In this document: positions 22,127 through 33,452 of the stretch, in pieces | Layout of the letters: the number at the start of each line of letters is the position of its first letter | How positions within the stretch are numbered: the stretch's first letter is position 1 | NCBI RefSeq assembly: GCF_028554725.1 | Contig: NC_071672.1 | Coordinates: 4,866,501 to 4,930,500 of the forward strand | Direction of reading: 5' to 3' | DNA: 64,000 nt | Source of the DNA: Zeugodacus cucurbitae | Lineage: Eukaryota; Arthropoda; Insecta; Diptera; Tephritidae | The notes under the pieces: model-generated | Databases searched by the model: none | What the model was told of the DNA's origin: nothing | What the model saw: the letters and a program-made list of their open reading frames with translations, nothing else | Made by a program: the position numbers and the translations under genes

Positions 22127-24440
22127 GTCTCGTCTTGTCTTGTCTTGTCTTGTCTTGTCTTGTCTTGTCTTGTCTTGTTTTGTCTTGTCTTGTCTTGTCT
22201 TGTCTTGTCTTGTCGTGTCTTGTCTTGTCTGCTCTTGTCTTGTCTTGTCTTGTCTTGTCTTGTCTTGTCTTGTCTTGTCTTGTCTCGTCCTGTTCTGTCT
22301 TGTCATGTCATGTCATGTGTTGTTTTGTCTTGCCTTGTCTTGTCTTGTCTTGTCTTGCCTTGTCTTGTCTTGTCTTGTCTTTTCTTTTCTTGTCTTTTCT
22401 TGTCTTGTCTTTTCTTGTCCTGTCGTGTGTTGTGTTGTTTTGTCTTGTCTTGTGTTGTTTTGTCGTGTCTTGTCTTGTCTTGCCTTGTCTTGTCATGTCT
22501 TGTCTTGTCTTGTCTTGTCTTGTCTTTTCTTTTCTTGTCTTGTCTTGTCTTGTCTTGTCTCGTCTTGTCTTGTCTTGTCTTGTCTTGTCTTGTCTTGTCT
22601 TGTCTTGTCTTGTTTTGTCTTGTCTTGTCTTGTCTTGTCTTGTCTTGTCGTGTCTTGTCTTGTCTGCTCTTGTCTTGTCTTGTCTTGTCTTGTCTTGTCT
22701 TGTCTTGTCTTGTCTTGTCTCGTCCTGTTCTGTCTTGTCATGTCATGTCATGTGTTGTTTTGTCTTGCCTTGTCTTGTCTTGTCTTGTCTTGTCTCGTCT
22801 TGTCTTGTCTTGTCTTGTCTTGTCTTGCCTTGTCTTGTCTTGTCTTGTCTTGTCTTGTCTTGTCTTGTCTTGTCCTGTCCTGTCGTGTGTTGTGTTGTTT
22901 TGTCTTGTCTTGTGTTGTTTTGTCGTGTCATGTCTTGTCTTGTCTTGTCTTGTCTTGTCTTTTCTTTTCTTGTCTTGTCTTGTCTTGTCTTGTCTTGCCT
23001 TGTCTTGTCGTGTCTTGTCTTGTCTTGTCTTGTCTTGTCTTGTCTTGTCTTGTCTTGTCTTGTCTTGTATTGTCTTGTCTTGTCTTGTCTTGTCTTGTCT
23101 TGTCTTGTCTTGTCTTGTCTTGTCTTGTCTTGTCTCGTCTTGTCTTGTCTTGTCTTGTCTTGTCTTGTCTTGTCTTGTCTTGTCTTGTTTTGTCTTGTCT
23201 TGTCTTGTCTTGTCTTGTCTTGTCGTGTCTTGTCTTGTCTGCTCTTGTCTTGTCTTGTCTTGTCTTGTCTTGTCTTGTCTTGTCTTGTCTTGTCTCGTCC
23301 TGTTCTGTCTTGTCATGTCATGTCATGTGTTGTTTTGTCTTGCCTTGTCTTGTCTTGTCTTGTCTTGTATTGTCTTGTCTTGTCTTGTCTTTTCTTTTCT
23401 TGTCTTTTCTTGTCTTGTCTTTTCTTGTCTTGTCTTGTGTTGTGTTGTCTTGTCTTGTCTTGTTTTGTCTTGTTTTGTCTTGTCTTGTCTTGTCTTGTCT
23501 TGTCTTTTCTTTTCGTGTCTTGTCTTGTCTTGGCTTGTCATGTCATGCCATGTCGTATGTTGTGTTGTTTTGTCTTGTCTTGTCGTGTCATGTCTTGTCT
23601 TGTCTTGTTTTGTCTTGTCTTGTCTTGTCTTGTCTTGTCTTGTCTTGTGTTGTCTTGTCTTGTCTTGTCTTGTCATGTCTTGTCTTGTCTTGTCTTGTCT
23701 TGTCTTTTCTTTTCTTGTCTTGTCTTGTCTTGTCTTGTCTTGCCTTGTCTTGTCTTGTCTTGTCTTGTCGTGTCTTGTCTTGTCTTGTCTTGTCTTGTCT
23801 TGTCTTGTCTTGTCTTGTCTTGTCTTGTATTGTCTTGTCTTGTCTTGTCTTGTCTTGTCTTGTCTTGTCTTGTCTTGTCTTGTCTTGTCTTGCCTTGTCT
23901 TGTCTTGTCTTGTCTTGTCTTGTCTTGTCTTGTCTTGTCCTGTCCTGTCGTGTGTTGTGTTGTTTTGTCTTGTCTTGTGTTGTTTTGTCGTGTCTTGTCT
24001 TGTCTTGCCTTGTCTTGTCATGTCTTGTCTTGTCTTGTCTTGTCTTGTCTTTTCTTTTCTTGTCTTGTCTTGTCTTGTCTTGTCTTGCCTTGTCTTGTCT
24101 TGTCTTGTCTTGTCGTGTCTTGTCTTGTCTTGTCTTGTCTTGTCTTGTCTTGTCTTGTCTTGTCTTGTCTTGTATTGTCTTGTCTTGTCTTGTCTTGTCT
24201 TGTCTCGTCTTGTCTTGTCTTGTCTTGTCTTGTCTTGCCTTGTCTTGTCTTGTCTTGTCTTGTCTTGTCTTGTCTTGTCTTGTCCTGTCCTGTCGTGTGT
24301 TGTGTTGTTTTGTCTTGTCTTGTGTTGTTTTGTCGTGTCTTGTCTTGTCTTGCCTTGTCTTGTCTTGTCTTGTCTTGTCTTGTCTTGTCTTGTCTTGTCC
24401 TGTCCTGTCGTGTGTTGTCTTGTCTTGTCTTGTCGTGTCT
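22127..24440 (+). repeat. A and B modules inside J copy 2
   Basis: Contains GTCTG-CTCTT at 22227, 22662 and 23237, the last A anchor of the window at 23552, a truncated B (single GTCCT then GTCGT at 22417), and full B anchors at 22872, 23937, 24282 and 24397. No A or B anchor occurs after this block. Confidence 0.82.
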
Positions 24441-25811
24441 TGTCTTGTCTTGTCTTGTCTTGTCTTGTCTTGTCTTGTCTTGTCTTGTCTTGTATTGTCT
24501 TGTCTTGTCTTGTCTTGTCTTGTCTTGTCTTGTCTTGTCTTGTCTTGTCTTGTCTTGTCTTGTCTTGTCTTGTCTTGTCTTGTCTTATCTTGTCTTGTCT
24601 TGTCTTGTCTTGTTTTGTCTTGTCTTGTCTGGTCTTGTCTTGTCTTGTCTTGTCTTGTCTTGTCTTTTCTTGTCTTGTCTTGTCTTTTCTTGTCTTGTCT
24701 TTTCTTGTCTTGTCTTGTCTGGTCTTGTATTGTCTTTTCTTTTCTTGTCTTGTCTTGTCATGTCTTATCTTGTCTTGTCTTGTCTTGTCTTGTCTTGTTT
24801 TGTCTTGTCTTGTCTTGTCTTGTCTTGTCTTGTCTTGTCTTGTCTTGTCTTGTCTTGTCTTGTCTTGTCTTGTCATGTTTTGTCTTGTCTTGTCTTGTCT
24901 TGTCTTGTCTTGTCTTGTCTTGTCTTGTCTTGTCTTGTCTTGTCTTGTCTTGTCTTGTCTTGTCTTGTCTTGTCTTGTCTTGTCTTGTCTTGTCTCGTCT
25001 TGTCTTGTCTTGTCTCTTCTTGTCTTGTCTTGTCTTGTCTTGTCTTTTCTTGTCTTGTCTTGTCATGTCATGTCATGTCGTATGTTGTGTTGTTTTGTCT
25101 TGTCTTGTTTTGTCTTGTTTTATCTTGTCATGTCTTATCTTGTCTTGTCTTGTCTTGTCTTGTCTTGTCTTTTCTTTTCTTGTCTTGTCTTGTCTTGTCT
25201 TGTCTTGTCTTGTCTTGTCTTGTCTTGTCTTGTCTTGTCTTATCTTGTCTTGTCTTGTCTTGTCTTGTCTTGTCTGGTCTTGTCTTGTCTTGTCTTGTCT
25301 TGTCTTGTCTTGTCTTGTCTTGTCTTGTCTTGTCCTGTTCTGTCTTGTCATGTCATGTCATATCATGTGTTGTTTTGTCTTGTGTTGTCTTGTCTTGTCT
25401 TGTCTTGTCTTGTCTTGTCTTGTCTTGTCTTGTCTTGTCTTGTCTTGTCTTGTCTTGTCTTGTCTTGTCTTGTCTTGTCTTGTCTTGTCTTGTCTTGTCT
25501 TGTCTTGTCTTGTCTTGTCTTGTCTTGTCTTGTCTTGTCTTGTCTTGTCTTGTCATGTCATGTCATGTCGTATGTTGTGTTGTTTTGTCTTGTCTTGTTT
25601 TGTTTTGTCTTGTCTTGTCTTGTGTTGTGTTGTCTTGTCTTGTCTTGTCTTGTCTTGTCTTGTCTTGTCTTGTCTTGTCTTGTCTTGTCTTGTCTTGTCT
25701 TGTCTTGTCTTGTCTTGTCATGTCATGTCTTGTCTTGTCTTGTCTTGTCTTGTCTTGTCTTGTCTTTTCTTGTCTTGTCTTGTCTTGTCTTGTCTTGTCT
25801 TGTCTTGTCTT

Positions 25812-26041
25812 GTCCTGTCCCGTCGTGTGTTGTGTTGTTTTGTCTTGTCTTGTGTTGTTTTGTCGTGTCATGTCTTGTCTTGTCATGTCATGTCATGTCA
25901 TGTGTTGTTTTGTCTTGTCTGGTCTTGTCTTGTCTTGTCTTGTCTTGTATTGTCTTGTCTTGTCTTGTCTTGACATGTCATGTCTTGTCTTGTCTTGTCT
26001 TGTCTTGTCCTGTTCTGTCTTGTCTTGTCATGTCATGTTAT
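25812..26041 (+). repeat. D head, copy 1
   Basis: First appearance of GTCCT, GTCCC, GTCGT, a one-base change of the B/C anchor. It is followed by two GTGTT, GTTTT, GTGTT, GTTTT, GTCGT, GTCAT, then four GTCAT, GTGTT, GTTTT, GTCTG, GTATT, GACAT-GTCAT, and a GTCCT-GTTCT cassette ending in GTTAT. It lacks the GTCTC found before the cassette in the other D heads and has GACAT where they have GTCAT. Confidence 0.86.
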
Positions 26042-26048
26042 GTCATGT

Positions 26049-26079
<31 letters not shown>

Positions 26080-26188
26080 TTGTCTTGTCTTGTCCTGTTC
26101 TGTCTTGTCATGTCATGTGTTGTTTTGTCTTGTCTTGTCTTGTTTTGTCTTGTCTTGTCCTGTTCTGTCTTGTCATGTCATGTCATGT

Positions 26189-26219
<31 letters not shown>

Positions 26220-26323
26220 TTGTCTTGTCTTGTCTTGTCTTGTCTTGTCTTGTCTTGTCTTGTCTTGTCTTGTCTTGTCTTGTCCTGTTCTGTCTTGTCA
26301 TGTCATGTCATGTCATGTGTTGT

Positions 26324-26354
<31 letters not shown>

Positions 26355-26958
26355 TTGTCTTGTCTTGTCTTGTCTTGTCTTGTCTTGTCTTGTCTTGTCT
26401 TGTGTTGTGTTGTCTTGTCTTGTCTTGTCTTGTCTTGTCTTGTCTTGTCTTGTCTTGTCTTGTCTTGTCTTGTCTTGTCCTGTTCTGTCTTGTCATGTCA
26501 TGTCATGTCATGTGTTGTGTTGTTTTGTCTTGTCTTGTTTTGTTTTGTCTTGTCATGTCTTGTCTTGTCCTGTCTTGTCTTGTCTTGTTTTGTCTTGTCT
26601 TGTCTTGTGTTGTCTTGTCTTGTCTTGTCCTGTTCTGTCTTGTCATGTCATGTCATGTCATGTGTTGTGTTGTTTTGTCTTGTCTTGTTTTGTTTTGTCT
26701 TGTCATGTCTTGTCTTGTCTTGTCTTGTCTTGTTTTGTCTTGTCTTGTCTTGTGTTGTCTTGTCTTGTCTTGTGTTGTGTTGTCTTGTCTTGTCTTGTCT
26801 TGTCTTGTCTTGTCCTGTTCTGTCTTGTCATGTCACGTCATGTCATGTGTTGTGTTGTTTTGTCTTGTCTTGTTTTGTTTTGTCTTGTCATGTCTTGTCT
26901 TGTCTTGTCTTGTTTTGTCTTGTCTTGTCCTGTTCTGTCTTGTCATGTCATGTCATGT

Positions 26959-26989
<31 letters not shown>

Positions 26990-27808
26990 TTGTCTTGTCT
27001 TGTCTTGTCTTGTCTTGTCTTGTCTTGTCTTGTCTTGTCTTGTCTTGTCTTGTCTTGTCTTGTCTTGTCCTGTTCTGTCTTGTCATGTCATGTCATGTCA
27101 TGTGTTGTGTTGTTTTGTCTTTTCTTGTTTTGTTTTGTCTTGTCATGTCTCTTCTTGTCTTGTCTTGTCTTGTCTTGTCTTTTCTTGTCTTTTCTTGTCT
27201 TGTCTTTTCTTGTCTTGTCTTGTCTTGTGTTGTCTTGTCTTGTCTTGTCTTGTCTTGTCTTGACTTGTCTTGTCTTGTCTTGTCTTGTCTTGTCTTGTCT
27301 TGTCTTGTCTTGTCTTGTCTTGTCTTGTCTTGTCTTGTCTTTTCTTGTCTTGTCTTGTCTTGTCTTGTCTTGTCTTGTCTTGTCTTGTCTTGTCTTGTCT
27401 TGTCTTGTCTTGTCTTGTCTTGTCTTGTCTTGTCTTGTCTTGTCTTGTCTTGTCTTGTCTTGTCTTGTCTTGTCTTGTCTTGTCTTGTCTTGTCTTGTCT
27501 TGTCTTGTCTTGTCTTGTCTTGTCTTGTCTTGTCTTGTCTTGTCTTGTCTTGTCTTGTCTTGTCTTGTCTTGTCTTGTCTTGTCTTGTCTTGTCTTGTCT
27601 TGTCTTGTCTTGTCTTGTCTTGTCTTGTCTTGTCTTGTCTTGTCTTGTCTTGTCTTGTCTTGTCTTGTCTTGTCTTGTTTTGTCTTGTCTTGTCTTGTGT
27701 TGTCTTGTCTTGTCTTGTGTTGTGTTGTCTTGTCTTGTCTTGTTTTGTCTTGTCTTGTCTTGTTTTGTCTTGTCTTGTCCTGTTCTGTCTTGTCATGTCA
27801 TGTCATGT

Positions 27809-27839
<31 letters not shown>

Positions 27840-28548
27840 TTGTCTTGTCTTGTCTTGTCTTGTCTTGTCTTGTCTTGTCTTGTCTTGTCTTGTCTTGTCT
27901 TGTCTTGTCTTGTCTTGTCTTGTCTTGTCTTGTCTTGTCTTGTCTTGTCTTGTCTTGTCCTGTTCTGTCTTGTCATGTCATGTCATGTCATGTGTTGTGT
28001 TGTTTTGTCTTGTCTTGTTTTGTTTTGTCTTGTCATGTCTTGTCTTGTCTTGTCTTGTTTTGCCTTGTCTTGTCTTGTGTTGTCTTGTCTTGTCTTTTCT
28101 TTTCTTGTCTTGTCTTGTCTTGTCATTTCTTTTCTTGTCTTTTCTTGTCTTTTCATGTCTTGTCTTTTCTTGTCTTGTCTTGTCTTGTGTTGTGTTGTCT
28201 TGTCTTGTCTTGTCTTGTCTTGTCTTGTCTTGTCTTGTCTTGTCTTGTCTTGTCTTGTCTTGTCTTGTCTTGTCCTGTTCTGTCTTGTCATGTCATGTCA
28301 TGTCATGTGTTGTGTTGTTTTGTCTTGTCTTGTTTTGTTTTGTCTTGTCATGTCTTGTCTTGTCTTGTCTTGTCTTGTCTTGTTTTGTCTTGTCTTGTCT
28401 TGTGTTGTCTTGTCTTGTCTTGTGTTGTGTTGTCTTGTCTTGTCTTGTCTTGTCTTGTCCTGTTCTGTCTTGTCATGTCATGTGTTGTTTTGTCTTGTCT
28501 TGTCTTGTTTTGTCTTGTCTTGTCCTGTTCTGTCTTGTCATGTCATGT

Positions 28549-28579
<31 letters not shown>

Positions 28580-28678
28580 TTGTCCTGTTCTGTCTTGTCA
28601 TGTCATGTGTTGTTTTGTCTTGTCTTGTCTTGTTTTGTCTTGTCTTGTCCTGTTCTGTCTTGTCATGTCATGTCATGT

Positions 28679-28709
<31 letters not shown>

Positions 28710-28826
28710 TTGTCTTGTCTTGTCTTGTCTTGTCTTGTCTTGTCTTGTCTTGTCTTGTCTTGTCTTGTCTTGTCTTGTCTTGTCTTGTCTTGTCTTGTCT
28801 TGTTTAGTCTTGTCTTGTCTTGTCTT
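26042..28826 (+). repeat. Cassette field 1
   Basis: Dense tandem copies of a short cassette: GTCCT, GTTCT, GTCTT, two to four GTCAT, then GTGTT once or twice and GTTTT. Roughly 16 copies are present, separated by short GTCTT runs. Copies at 28457, 28522, 28582 and 28647 alternate 65, 60 and 65 bp, the same dimer as at 34340. A TTCAT unit at 28152 marks a section shared with fields downstream. A pure block interrupts it at 27347-27676. Confidence 0.84.
27347..27676 (+). repeat. Pure GTCTT block, 66 units
   Basis: 330 bp without variants between a TTCTT and a GTTTT inside cassette field 1. Confidence 0.92.
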
Positions 28827-29416
28827 GTCATGTCATGTCATGTCGTATGTTGTGTTGTTTTGTCTTGTCTTGTTTTGTCTTGTCATGTCTTATCTTGTCT
28901 TGTCTTGTCTTGTCTTGTCTTGTCTTGTCTTGTCTTGTGTTAACTTGTCCTGTCTTGTCTTGTCTTGTCTTGTTTTGTCTTGTCTTGTCTTCTTTTGTTT
29001 TGTCTTGTTTTGTCTTGTCATGTCTTGTCTTGTCTTGTCTTGTCTTGTCTTGTCTTCTTTTGTTTTGTCTTGTTTTTTCTTGTCATGTCTTGTCTTGTCT
29101 TGTCATGTCATGGCATGTCGTATGTTGTGTTGTTTTGTCTTGTCTTGTTTTGTTTTGTCTTGTCATGTCTTGTCTTGTCTTGTTTTGTCTTGTCTTGTCT
29201 TGTGTTGTCTTGTCTTGTCTTTTCTTTTCTTGTCTTGTCTTGTCTTGTCTTGTCATGTCATGTCATGTCGTATGTTGTGTTGTGTTGTTTTGTCTTGTCT
29301 TGTGTTGTCTTGTGTTGTCTTGTCTTGTCTTGTATTGTCTTGTCTTGTCTTGTCTTGTCTTGTCTTGTTTTGTCTTGTCTTGTCTTGTGTTGTCTTGTCT
29401 TGTCTTTTATTTTCTT

Positions 29417-29706
29417 GTCTTGTCTTGTCTTGTCTTGTCTTGTCTTGTCTTGTCTTGTCTTGTCTTGTCTTGTCTTGTCTTGTCTTGTCTTGTCTTGTCT
29501 TGTCTTGTCTTGTCTTGTCTTGTCTTGTCTTGTCTTGTCTTGTCTTGTCTTGTCTTGTCTTGTCTTGTCTTGTCTTGTCTTGTCTTGTCTTGTCTTGTCT
29601 TGTCTTGTCTTGTCTTGTCTTGTCTTGTCTTGTCTTGTCTTGTCTTGTCTTGTCTTGTCTTGTCTTGTCTTGTCTTGTCTTGTCTTGTCTTGTCTTGTCT
29701 TGTCTT
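29417..29706 (+). repeat. Pure GTCTT block, 58 units
   Basis: 290 bp without variants, directly after the TTATT-TTCTT pair of E copy 1. In E copies 2 to 5 the same place has only about six or seven GTCTT units before the next GTCAT module, so this block is a private expansion. Confidence 0.9.
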
Positions 29707-31316
29707 GTCATGTCATGTCATGTCGTATGTTGTGTTGTTTTGTCTTGTCTTGTCTTTTCTTTTCTTGTCTTGTCTTGTCTTGTCTTGTCATGTCATGTCA
29801 TGTCGTATGTTGTGTTGTGTTGTTTTGTCTTGTCTTGTGTTGTCTTGTCTTGTCTTGTCTTGTCTTGTCTTGTGTTGTCTTGTCTTGTCTTTTCTTTTCT
29901 TGTCTTGTCTTGTCTTGTCTTGTCTTGTCTTGTCTTGTCTTGTCTTGTCTTGTCTTGTCTTGTCTTGTCTTGTCTTGTCTTGTCTTGTCTTGTCTTGTCT
30001 TGTCTTGTCATGTCATGTCATGTCGTATGTTGTGTTGTTTTGTCTTGTCTTGTCTTTTCTTTTCTTGTCTTGTCTTGTCTTGTCTTGTCATGTCATGTCA
30101 TGTCGTATGTTGTGTTGTGTTGTTTTGTCTTGTCTTGTGTTGTCTTGTCTTGTCTTGTCTTGTCTTGTCTTGTCTTGTCTTGTCTTGTCTTGTCTTGTCT
30201 TGTCTTGTCTTGTCTTGTCTTGTCTTGCCTTGTCTTGTCTTCTTTTGTTTTGTCTTGTTTTGTCTTGTCATGTCTTGTCTTGTCTTGTCTTGTCTTGTCT
30301 TGTCTTGTCTTGTCCTTTTCTGTCTTGTCTTGTCTTGTCTTGTCATGTCTTTTCTTGTCTTGTCTTGTCTTGTCTTGTCTTGTCTTGTCTTGTCTTGTCT
30401 TGTCTTGTCTTGTCTTGTCTTGTCTTGTCTTGCCTTGTCTTGTCTTCTTTTGTTTTGTCTTGTTTTGTCTTGTCTTGTCTTGTCTTGTCATGTCATGTCA
30501 TGTCATGTCTTTTCTTGTCTTGTCTTGTCTTGTCTTGTCCTGTTCTGTCTTGTCTTGTCTTGTCTTGTCTTGTCTTGTCTTGTCTTGTCTTGTCTTGTCT
30601 TGTCTTGTCTTGTCTTGTCTTGTCTTGTCTTGTCTTGTCTTGTCTTGTCTTGTCTTGTCTTGTCTTGTCATGTCATGTCATGTCGTATGTTGTGTTGTTT
30701 TGTCTTGTCTTGTTTTGTCTTGTCATGTCTTGTCTTGTCTTGTTTTGTCTTGTCTTGTCTTGTCTTGTCTTGTCTTCTTTTGTTTTGTTTTGTCTTGTTT
30801 TGTCTTGTCATGTCTTGTCTTGTCTTGTTTTGTCTTGTCTTGTCTTGTCTTGTCTTGTCTTGTCTTGTCTTGTCATGTCATGTCATGTCGTATGTTGTGT
30901 TGTTTTGTCTTGTCTTGTTTTGTCTTGTCATGTCTTGTCTTGTCTTGTTTTGTCTTGTCTTGTCTTGTCTTGTCTTGTCTTCTTTTGTTTTGTTTTGTCT
31001 TGTTTTGTCTTGTCATGTCTTGTCTTGTCTTGTCTTGTCTTGTCTTGTCTTGTCTTGTCTTGTCTTGTCTTCTTTTGTTTTGTTTTGTCTTGTTTTGTCT
31101 TGTCTTGTCTTGTCTTGTCTTGTCTTGTCTTGTCTTGTCTTGTCTTGTCTTGTCTTGTCTTGTCTTGTCTTGTCTTGTCTTGTCTTGTCTTGTCTTGTCT
31201 TGTCTTGTCTTGTCTTGTCTTGTCTTGTCTTGTCTTGTCTTGTCTTGTCTTGTCTTGTCTTGTCTTGTCTTGTCTTGTCTTGTCTTGTCTTGTCTTGTCT
31301 TGTCTTGTCTTGTCTT

Positions 31317-31320
31317 CTTT
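31317..31320 (+). other. Register slip 5 (CTTT for CTTTT)
   Basis: One T is missing from a CTTTT unit that is followed by two GTTTT. Intact CTTTT units in the same context occur at about 30771 and 36711, so this is a single-base deletion. Confidence 0.9.
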
Positions 31321-31405
31321 GTTTTGTTTTGTCTTGTTTTGTCTTGTCATGTCTTGTCTTGTCTTGTTTTGTCTTGTCTTGTCTTGTCTTGTCTTGTCTT
31401 GTCTT

Positions 31406-31409
31406 CTTT
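31406..31409 (+). other. Register slip 6 (CTTT for CTTTT)
   Basis: Same deletion as slip 5 in the same flanks, 89 bp later, so the deleted unit was copied by a short tandem duplication. From here to 64000 the register is unbroken. Confidence 0.9.
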
Positions 31410-32369
31410 GTTTTGTTTTGTCTTGTTTTGTCTTGTCATGTCTTGTCTTGTCTTGTTTTGTCTTGTCTTGTCTTGTGTTGTCTTGTCTTGTCTTGTCTTG
31501 TCTTGTCTTGTCTTGTCTTGTCTTGTCTTGTCTTGTCTTGTCTTGTCTTGTCTTGTCTTGTCTTGTCTTGTCTTGTCTTGTCTTGTCTTGTCTTGTCTTG
31601 TCTTGTCTTGTCTTGTCTTGTCATGTCATGTCATGTCGTATGTTGTGTTGTTTTGTCTTGTCTTGTTTTGTCTTGTCTTGTCTTGTCTTGTATTGTCTTG
31701 TCTTGTCTTGTCTTGTCTTGTCTTGTCTTGTCTTGTCTTGTCTTGTCTTGTCATGTCATATCATGTCGTATGTTGTGGTGTTTTGTCTTGTCTTGTTTTG
31801 TCTTGTCTTGTCTTGTCTTGTCTTGTCTTGTCTTGTCTTGTCTTGTCTTGTCTTGTCTTGTCTTGTCTTGTCTTGTCTTGTCTTGTCTTGTCTTGTCTTG
31901 TCTTGTCTTGTCATGTCATGTCATGTCGTATGTTGTGTTGTTTTGTCTTGTCTTGTTTTGTCTTGTCATGTCTTGTCTTGTCTTGTTTTGTCTTGTCTTG
32001 TCTTGTGTTGTGTTGTCTTGTCTTGTCTTGTCTTGTCTTGTCTTGTCTTGTCTTGTCTTGTCTTGTCTTGTCTTGTCTTCTTTTGTTTTGTCTTGTTTTG
32101 TCTTGTCATGTCTTGTCTTGTCTTGTCTTGTCTTGTCATGTCATGTCATGTCTTTTCTTGTCTTGTCTTGTCATGTCTTGTCTTGTCTTGTCTTGTCTTG
32201 TCATGTCATGTCATGTCTTTTCTTGTCTTGTCTTGTCTTGTCTTGTCTTGTCTTGTCTTGTCTTGTCTTGTCTTGTCTTGTCTTGTCATGTCATGTCTTG
32301 TCTTGTCTTGTCTTGTCTTGTCTTGTCTTTTCTTGTCTTGTCTTGTCTTGTCTTGTCTTGTCTTGTCTT

Positions 32370-32604
32370 GTCCTGTCCCGTCGTGTGTTGTGTTGTTTTG
32401 TCTTGTCTTGTGTTGTTTTGTCGTGTCATGTCTTGTCTTGTCTTGTCATGTCATGTCATGTGTTGTTTTGTCTTGTCTGGTCTTGTCTTGTCTTGTCTTG
32501 TATTGTCTTGTCTTGTCTTGTCTTGTCTTGCCTTGTCATGTCATGTCTTGTCTTGTCTTGTCTTGTCTCGTCCTGTTCTGTCTTGTCTTGTCATGTCATG
32601 TTAT
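32370..32604 (+). repeat. D head, copy 2
   Basis: GTCCT, GTCCC, GTCGT at 32370, ending in GTTAT at 32600-32604. The last 175 bp (from the GTATT region through GTTAT) are tandemly duplicated, giving a second GTTAT at 32775-32779. GCCTT replaces one GTCTT before the paired GTCAT in both halves, which shows that the duplication followed that mutation. Confidence 0.86.
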
Positions 32605-32611
32605 GTCATGT

Positions 32612-32642
<31 letters not shown>

Positions 32643-32779
32643 TTGTCTTGTCTTGTCTTGTCTTGTCTTGTCTTGTATTGTCTTGTCTTGTCTTGTCTTG
32701 TCTTGCCTTGTCATGTCATGTCTTGTCTTGTCTTGTCTTGTCTCGTCCTGTTCTGTCTTGTCTTGTCATGTCATGTTAT

Positions 32780-32786
32780 GTCATGT

Positions 32787-32817
<31 letters not shown>

Positions 32818-32931
32818 TTGTCTTGTCTTGTCTTGTCTTGTCCTGTTCTGTCTTGTCATGTCATGTGTTGTTTTGTCTTGTCTTGTTTTGTCTTGTCTTG
32901 TCCTGTTCTGTCTTGTCATGTCATGTCATGT

Positions 32932-32962
<31 letters not shown>

Positions 32963-33421
32963 TTGTCTTGTCTTGTCTTGTCTTGTCTTGTCTTGTCTTG
33001 TCTTGTCTTGTCCTGTTCTGTCTTGTCATGTCATGTCATGTCATGTGTTGTGTTGTTTTGTCTTGTCTTGTTTTGTTTTGTCTTGTCATGTCTTGTCTTG
33101 TCTTGTCTTGTTTTGCCTTGTCTTGTCTTGTGTTGTCTTGTCTTGTCTTTTCTTTTCTTGTCTTGTCTTGTCTTGTCTTGTCTTTTCTTTTCTTGTCTTT
33201 TCTTGTCTTTTCATGTCTTGTCTTTTCTTGTCTTGTCTTGTGTTGTGTTGTCTTGTCTTGTCTTGTCTTGTCTTGTCTTGTCTTGTCTTGTCTTGTCTTG
33301 TCTTGTCTTGTCTTGTCTTGTCCTGTTCTGTCTTGTCATGTCATGTCATGTCATGTGTTGTGTTGTTTTGTCTTGTCTTGTTTTGTCTTGTCTTGTCCTG
33401 TTCTGTCTTGTCATGTCATGT

Positions 33422-33452
<31 letters not shown>

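Larger units (their letters stand above)
19493..25811 (+). repeat. J superunit, copy 2 (~6.3 kb)
   Basis: Repeats the order of J copy 1: six-GTCAT runs at 19543, 19777 and 21997 (offsets of 5,979, 5,994 and 5,374 bp from their partners), GTCGT-ATGTT modules between the second and third, and C fragments at about 21240-21900. A and B modules follow (22127-24440), then a partial C module (about 24590-24760) and the GTCTC, TTCTT, GTCGT-ATGTT section near 25013-25090. The full C module 4 of copy 1 is reduced to pieces here, which explains the 620-bp change in offset. Confidence 0.8.
28827..32369 (+). repeat. E superunit, copy 1
   Basis: Opens with three GTCAT, GTCGT, ATGTT. GGCAT at 29112 and TTATT at 29407 are 295 bp apart, as in all five E copies. 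The TTATT unit gives an AATAAA on the - strand. GTCCT-TTTCT lies at 30312. Later parts carry CTTTT, GTTTT pairs and repeated (GTCAT)3-GTCGT-ATGTT modules. It uniquely has AACTT near 28941, GTTTA near 28802 just upstream, and the two register slips at 31317 and 31406. Confidence 0.83.
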
